DNA of 9,671 nucleotides from NCBI GenBank assembly GCA_030150595.1, contig JASLFQ010000050.1:1-9671 (forward strand). Direction: 5' to 3'. The position numbers were made by a program, and so were the translations under genes. This document shows positions 6,118 to 9,671 of the stretch, piece by piece. Within the stretch, counting starts at the first letter, position 1, and each line of letters begins with the position of its first letter. Source of the stretch: Aquirhabdus sp. GTDB lineage: Bacteria > Pseudomonadota > Gammaproteobacteria > Pseudomonadales > Moraxellaceae. The notes below the pieces were generated by a model that was not told the origin of the DNA, searched no databases, and was given only the letters and a program-made list of their open reading frames with translations.

Positions 6118-7518
6118 AGAGCAACTACAAAGTCATTGATCAAAGGCTTAGTAATATCGAGTGCAATGGGCGGTATCTTGTTGCAGGCGGCACATGCAAC
6201 GGCGCCAATAGATTTCTCCGATATCGTGGCTCAAGTTGCACCTGCTGTTGTCCGCGTGACAGTTGTGAAGAAAATGACCAAAGAAGAGCAGATGCAACAG
6301 CAATTGCCCGAGATGCTCAAAAAGTTTTTTGGTAATCAAATCATCATTCCAAATCAGCCGAAATCACTCCCAGAACAAAAATCTTACGGCAGTGCATTTT
6401 TTATTAGCCAAGACGGCTATTTACTGACCAATCGTCATGTGGTCGATGATGTTAAAAAAGTCACCATTACTTTAAGTGATCGTCGTGAACTTGATGCAGA
6501 TGTTGTGGGTAGCGATGAGCGTACCGATGTGGCAGTTCTGAAGGTCAAGGGTGACCATTATCCATCACTCAAATTGGGTGATTCTGATAAGTTACGTGTC
6601 GGAGAGCCAGTACTTGCGATTGGTTCGCCTTTTGGATTTGATTATTCTGCATCTGCTGGGATTGTGAGTGCAACTTCACGTTCAATGACCAGTGATAGTG
6701 CCGTGCCTTTTATTCAATCTGATGTGGTATTGAATCCAGGTAATTCAGGCGGTCCACTGTTTAACCAGCACGGAGATGTGGTTGGGATTAATTCTCGAAT
6801 CTTCACGGGTACAGGCGGATATATGGGATTATCATTTTCGATTCCGATTGATGTTGCAATCGAAGTTGCTGATCAGTTGAAGAATGGTGGCAAAGTCTCA
6901 CGCGCATACTTGGGTGTTTATCCGCAAGATATTGATCGTAATTTGGCAGAGGTTTATCACTTACCGAAACCTGAAGGGGCGCTCGTGGTTAAGGTTTCCC
7001 CTAACTCGGCGGCGAGTGCAGTGGGGATTAAGGAGGGGGATATTATTCTTTCTTTTAATGACCAATCCATTTCTCGTGCATCTGATTTAGTCAATGTGAT
7101 CAACCGTACACGTCCAAATACGGTTGTTGCGATTGGTATTCAACGCGATGGTAAACGATTGACACTCAATCCAAAACTCAAAGCAGCAACTGCTGATCAG
7201 GATGCAGAAGAAAAGGCTGCAAATGGTGGCGTCAATGATAGTGCGAATGTCCTTGGCTTAAAGGCGCGTGAAATGAATGATAAAGAGAGTGCTGACGCAG
7301 CTGCTAAAGGTGTAGTTGTTGATTCGGTCGATTCAGATGGGATTGCTGATCATGCACAGCTTCAGGCGGGTGATGTGATTACCCGTTTGAATAATCGTCC
7401 GACACCAAATTTGGCAGCATTCTTGTTGGCACAAAAATCATTGCCTAAGGCAGGTGTCGTGGAAGTGGTTATTCTACGAGACAATATTCCACGAAGAGCG
7501 GGTTTAAGAATTGAATAA
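6043..7518 (+). CDS. mucD: Periplasmic Do-like serine protease (MucD/DegQ type)
   Basis: This trypsin-like HtrA protease degrades misfolded envelope proteins. Counting from the chosen ATG (491 residues), a long Lys-rich n-region is followed by a hydrophobic segment ending AHATA, the likely signal cleavage. The protease domain has His132 (TNRHVVDD), Asp162 (RTDVAVLK) and Ser235 (NPGNSGGPL), a complete triad. Two PDZ domains follow: about 285-378 (beginning RAYLGVYPQDI, with GIKEGDIILSF) and about 400-490 (with LQAGDVITRLN). The LA-type loop after the signal peptide is short, closer to DegQ/MucD than DegP. The open frame starts at 6004, but only the ATG at 6043 has a usable ribosome site (GGGAA, 6029-6033, nine bases away). 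A later start after the second copy of the duplicated element would give a more normal signal peptide, so the start is uncertain. In Pseudomonas mucD ends the algU-mucABCD operon; here algU-mucABC are absent. The gene has its own terminator. Confidence 0.94.
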   Translation: MDAVGMQGFEGNLHITNHQEKQAKKRATTKSLIKGLVISSAMGGILLQAAHATAPIDFSDIVAQVAPAVVRVTVVKKMTKEEQMQQQLPEMLKKFFGNQIIIPNQPKSLPEQKSYGSAFFISQDGYLLTNRHVVDDVKKVTITLSDRRELDADVVGSDERTDVAVLKVKGDHYPSLKLGDSDKLRVGEPVLAIGSPFGFDYSASAGIVSATSRSMTSDSAVPFIQSDVVLNPGNSGGPLFNQHGDVVGINSRIFTGTGGYMGLSFSIPIDVAIEVADQLKNGGKVSRAYLGVYPQDIDRNLAEVYHLPKPEGALVVKVSPNSAASAVGIKEGDIILSFNDQSISRASDLVNVINRTRPNTVVAIGIQRDGKRLTLNPKLKAATADQDAEEKAANGGVNDSANVLGLKAREMNDKESADAAAKGVVVDSVDSDGIADHAQLQAGDVITRLNNRPTPNLAAFLLAQKSLPKAGVVEVVILRDNIPRRAGLRIE

Positions 7519-7565
7519 TTTTTTAGACAGGCTTTGATTGCATGATCTTTTAATAGCGTCAAAAG

Positions 7566-7597
7566 AAACACGTTACTTTGAAGTAGCGTGTTTTTTT
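7566..7597 (+). terminator. Rho-independent terminator after mucD
   Basis: AAACACG (7566-7572), a T, and TACT (7574-7577) pair with AGTA (7582-7585), G, and CGTGTTT (7587-7593). This gives a 12-bp stem with one T-G wobble around a TTGA loop, followed by four more T. It ends mucD and separates it from the moxR operon. Confidence 0.88.
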
Positions 7598-7708
7598 ATT
7601 GTCGAACGATATGATCGGAGCATGTTCCTGCACCTTCGATTTGATCATTGAAGTCATGGTCTACTTGTTGTATGTCGATGGTTTTCAGTTAGACTACAAC
7701 GCATATCT

Positions 7709-7728
7709 TTGCCAAAAGCTTGCCAAAA
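7709..7728. repeat. Pair of TTGCCAAAA direct repeats upstream of moxR
   Basis: TTGCCAAAA occurs at 7709-7717 and 7720-7728, an 11-base period, or about one helical turn. If moxR starts at the GTG at 7761, the pair lies 33-52 bases upstream, where an activator or repressor could bind. If moxR starts further upstream the pair is coding (residues around LCQKLAKTF) and the signal is probably incidental. Confidence 0.25.
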
Positions 7729-7760
7729 CTTTTATCAAAAACAATCAGGATGTTTACGTC

Positions 7761-8750
7761 GTGACATTAAGTCCAAGCAATGCATCATTATCTTCACAAC
7801 CATCTACAAGTTCTGATGTGTCCGTGGTGAATACTTTGATTCAATCAGCACGTCCAAAAATTGATGCAGCATTGACTGCATTACGCCATATTATTCTGGA
7901 TAAACCTGAACAAATTAAATTATCCCTGACGTGTTTACTCGCGGGTGGACATTTGCTGCTACAGGATTTGCCTGGCATGGGGAAAACCACACTCGCAGAG
8001 AGTTTGGCGCGTGGTTTAGGGCTGACTTATCGTCGTGTGCAGTTTACGAGTGATATGTTGCCGTCAGATATTTTAGGTTTTTCAATTTTCAATCCAGAGA
8101 AACAGGGTTTTGAATTTCGAGCTGGTCCGATTTTTACGCAAGTGCTCTTAGCTGATGAAATCAATCGTACCAGTCCAAAAACACAAAGTGCATTGCTCGA
8201 AGCCATGGAAGAGCGTCAAGTGTCTCAAGATGGTCAAACACGACCATTGCCTCAGCCATTTTTTGTGATTGCAACGCAAAATCCTTTTCAGCAGGCTGGT
8301 ACTTATCCATTGCCCGAATCACAGCTTGATCGATTCTTAATGTGTTTATCGTTGGGTTATCCGTCGGAGCAAGCTGAGCGTGATTTGTTGCTGGGATTGG
8401 ATCGCAGACAAATGCTAGCGCAAATGCAACCGTTGTTAGACCAAGATATGCTACTGGCATGGCAAGACAGTCTGCCGCAAGTTCACGTTGCAACGCCTGT
8501 ATTGGATTATTTACAGCGGTTAGTGGCAAAGACACGTGAGTCACGTCAGCATGTGGGCTTATCGACACGTGGTGTTTTGGCACTGAAGCGAGCGGCACAA
8601 GCGTATGCATTTGTCGCTGGACGTAGTTACGTTATTCCTGAAGATGTTCAAGCTGTCTTTGCTGCGGTTGCAGATCATCGATTGGGCGGTGTAGTCAGTG
8701 GTGTGTCGCCTGCACAGCAAGTGTTAAAGCAGGTTGCTGTGGTGGTTTAA
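7761..8750 (+). CDS. moxR: MoxR-family AAA+ ATPase
   Basis: MoxR ATPases act as chaperones for partner proteins, often with von Willebrand-type or DUF58 partners. The 329-residue product from the GTG shows Walker A DLPGMGKTTLAES (about 69-81), Walker B VLLADEINR (about 128-136), the MoxR signature SPKTQSALLEAMEERQV, sensor 1 ATQNPF (171-176), LPESQLDRF with the arginine finger, and GLSTRGVLALKRAA as sensor 2. The open frame reaches back to a TTG at 7599, inside the mucD terminator tail, and includes an ATG at 7656; neither has a proper ribosome site and both would give an N-terminus longer than usual. AGGA (7747-7750) lies ten bases before the GTG at 7761, which gives a length close to family norm. 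The start is therefore uncertain. The DUF58 gene follows after 39 bases, the classic MoxR-DUF58 pair. Confidence 0.92.
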   Translation: MTLSPSNASLSSQPSTSSDVSVVNTLIQSARPKIDAALTALRHIILDKPEQIKLSLTCLLAGGHLLLQDLPGMGKTTLAESLARGLGLTYRRVQFTSDMLPSDILGFSIFNPEKQGFEFRAGPIFTQVLLADEINRTSPKTQSALLEAMEERQVSQDGQTRPLPQPFFVIATQNPFQQAGTYPLPESQLDRFLMCLSLGYPSEQAERDLLLGLDRRQMLAQMQPLLDQDMLLAWQDSLPQVHVATPVLDYLQRLVAKTRESRQHVGLSTRGVLALKRAAQAYAFVAGRSYVIPEDVQAVFAAVADHRLGGVVSGVSPAQQVLKQVAVVV

Positions 8751-8789
8751 AGGTTTTTAATCAAGCAACTAGATATCAATGGATTTTTG

Positions 8790-9671
8790 ATGGCTGTGCA
8801 AACATCTCAAGGATGGTTCAATTCAAGATTTCGAGATTGGCAAAATCGACGTTTGCCGCCTGTTAAACAAATTCGCCTCACACAAAGACAGGTCTTTATT
8901 TTTTTAAGTAAGGAAGGTGGCTTGTATGTTTTTATGATGCTGGCTATTTTTATAGCAGGCATCAATTACGCAAATAACTTGATTCTAGGATTATGCTTTT
9001 TTCTCGGCAGTGTGCTTGTTGTCGTGATGCATCATACGTTTAATAATTTATCAGGCTTGTTGCTTGAAGCGATTGATGCTTCAGATAGTGAAGCCGGAAC
9101 ATATACTGAATATCGAATTAGACTTACGCCGAAGGGGCGCAGTAGTCCACATCAAATCAAGTTAGAGTGGGATGGCGAGACACGTATTCTCCAACAATTA
9201 GATCGAGCAACATTAATCACGTTTAAGCTCGCTACACCAAAACGCGGGCGGTTTTTGCCACCAAGGCTTGGTATCTCAACAGTCTATCCTTTAGGAATTC
9301 TACGTGCATGGACTTATGTCCGGTTCAGTGAACCCGCATGGATTTCGCCCGAACCGATAGAGGGCATTTTACATGGGCAAAGAACTTTGAGTAGTGATGA
9401 AGACGATGTTGTTACGCGTGTTGCGGGACAAGATGAGTTTGATGATTTACGCACATTCATAGCAGGTGAGTCTTTGGCTCATGTGTCATGGGCTCACTTG
9501 GCTCGTGGTCAAGGTGTGCTGACTAAGCGTTTCTCCGATGCGTGTGGACGTGAGCAGTTACTTGATTATGATGCAATGCATGGAGGACATGAGCTGCGTC
9601 TTTCTCAATTGGCATATTGGGTAAAAAAACTGACAGCGGAACAGACTTCTTTTGAGTTGAAGGTACTTGGG
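8790..9671 (+). CDS. DUF58 domain membrane protein (partial, continues past the window)
   Basis: The frame is open from the ATG at 8790 to the last base, 294 codons, so the C-terminus is missing. GGA (8781-8783) lies six bases before the start. Residues 1-40 are basic and cytoplasmic in style, followed by two hydrophobic segments (about 44-60 and 63-80) that should form a membrane hairpin. A beta-rich region (about 90-180) ends in TVYPLGILRAWTYV, the typical YP-G-RAW pattern. The DUF58 core is at 215-250: QDEFDDLRTFIAGESLAHVS, then WAHLARGQGVLTKRF. Function of the family is poorly known; members sit next to moxR and often before a transglutaminase-like gene, which would be expected just beyond the window. 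It is presumably co-transcribed with moxR and is the likely partner of the ATPase. Confidence 0.9.
   Translation, partial: MAVQTSQGWFNSRFRDWQNRRLPPVKQIRLTQRQVFIFLSKEGGLYVFMMLAIFIAGINYANNLILGLCFFLGSVLVVVMHHTFNNLSGLLLEAIDASDSEAGTYTEYRIRLTPKGRSSPHQIKLEWDGETRILQQLDRATLITFKLATPKRGRFLPPRLGISTVYPLGILRAWTYVRFSEPAWISPEPIEGILHGQRTLSSDEDDVVTRVAGQDEFDDLRTFIAGESLAHVSWAHLARGQGVLTKRFSDACGREQLLDYDAMHGGHELRLSQLAYWVKKLTAEQTSFELKVLG

Noticed and set aside
7599..7601. TTG at 7599 as the moxR start
   Set aside because: It lies inside the tail of the mucD terminator with no ribosome binding site, leaving no room for a promoter.
8161..8610. 149-codon frame antisense to moxR
   Set aside because: It lies wholly within the well-supported MoxR ATPase core and shows no recognisable motif; a shadow of moxR codon use.
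1..9671. CRISPR array, insertion sequence, prophage, tRNA or defence system
   Set aside because: No regular repeats with spacers, transposase, integrase, tRNA cloverleaf or defence domain was found; the genes are envelope maintenance and metabolism.

Overview
The window looks like chromosomal DNA from a gammaproteobacterium, most likely of the Moraxellaceae (Acinetobacter and relatives). This rests on the moderately A+T-rich composition by eye, the protein styles, and nadB lying divergent from a mucD/degP-type protease. In Pseudomonas nadB faces algU-mucA-mucB-mucC-mucD; here only mucD remains beside nadB. The family assignment is an inference.

Layout: bases 1-71 may hold the tail of a plus-strand gene, followed by a bidirectional terminator (168-199). 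A minus-strand operon msrB-msrA-dipZ fills 3346 down to 278. It encodes a Tat-exported MsrB, a lipoprotein MsrA and a membrane thiol relay (CcdA-like domain, thioredoxin-like domain and C-terminal domain). Gaps are 20 bases and 1 base, each gene has a clear ribosome binding site, and together they make a complete periplasmic repair pathway for both diastereomers of methionine sulfoxide. Neither reductase has the usual resolving cysteine, so direct reduction by the DipZ thioredoxin domain is the simplest model.

Across a 322-base spacer lies a small plus-strand gene for an 85-residue secreted histidine-rich peptide. It has an extended -10 promoter candidate and an inverted repeat at the promoter, and it shares a strong bidirectional terminator (3965-3991) with the convergent nadB. 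nadB (minus) encodes L-aspartate oxidase with an unusual Asn-rich N-terminus. Just upstream, and overlapping the nadB start codon, is a small reading frame broken by one in-frame TAA (5694-5864). It is the least explained element here.

Divergent from nadB is a MucD/DegQ-type periplasmic serine protease (plus), whose translation start sits in a degenerate 44-base tandem duplication. After its strong terminator (7566-7597) comes a second plus-strand operon: a MoxR AAA+ ATPase followed 39 bases later by a DUF58 membrane protein that runs off the window. No tRNA, rRNA, CRISPR array, insertion sequence or phage gene was seen. The genes are mostly envelope quality-control or housekeeping functions; the unusual material is in the small reading frames and the intergenic spaces.
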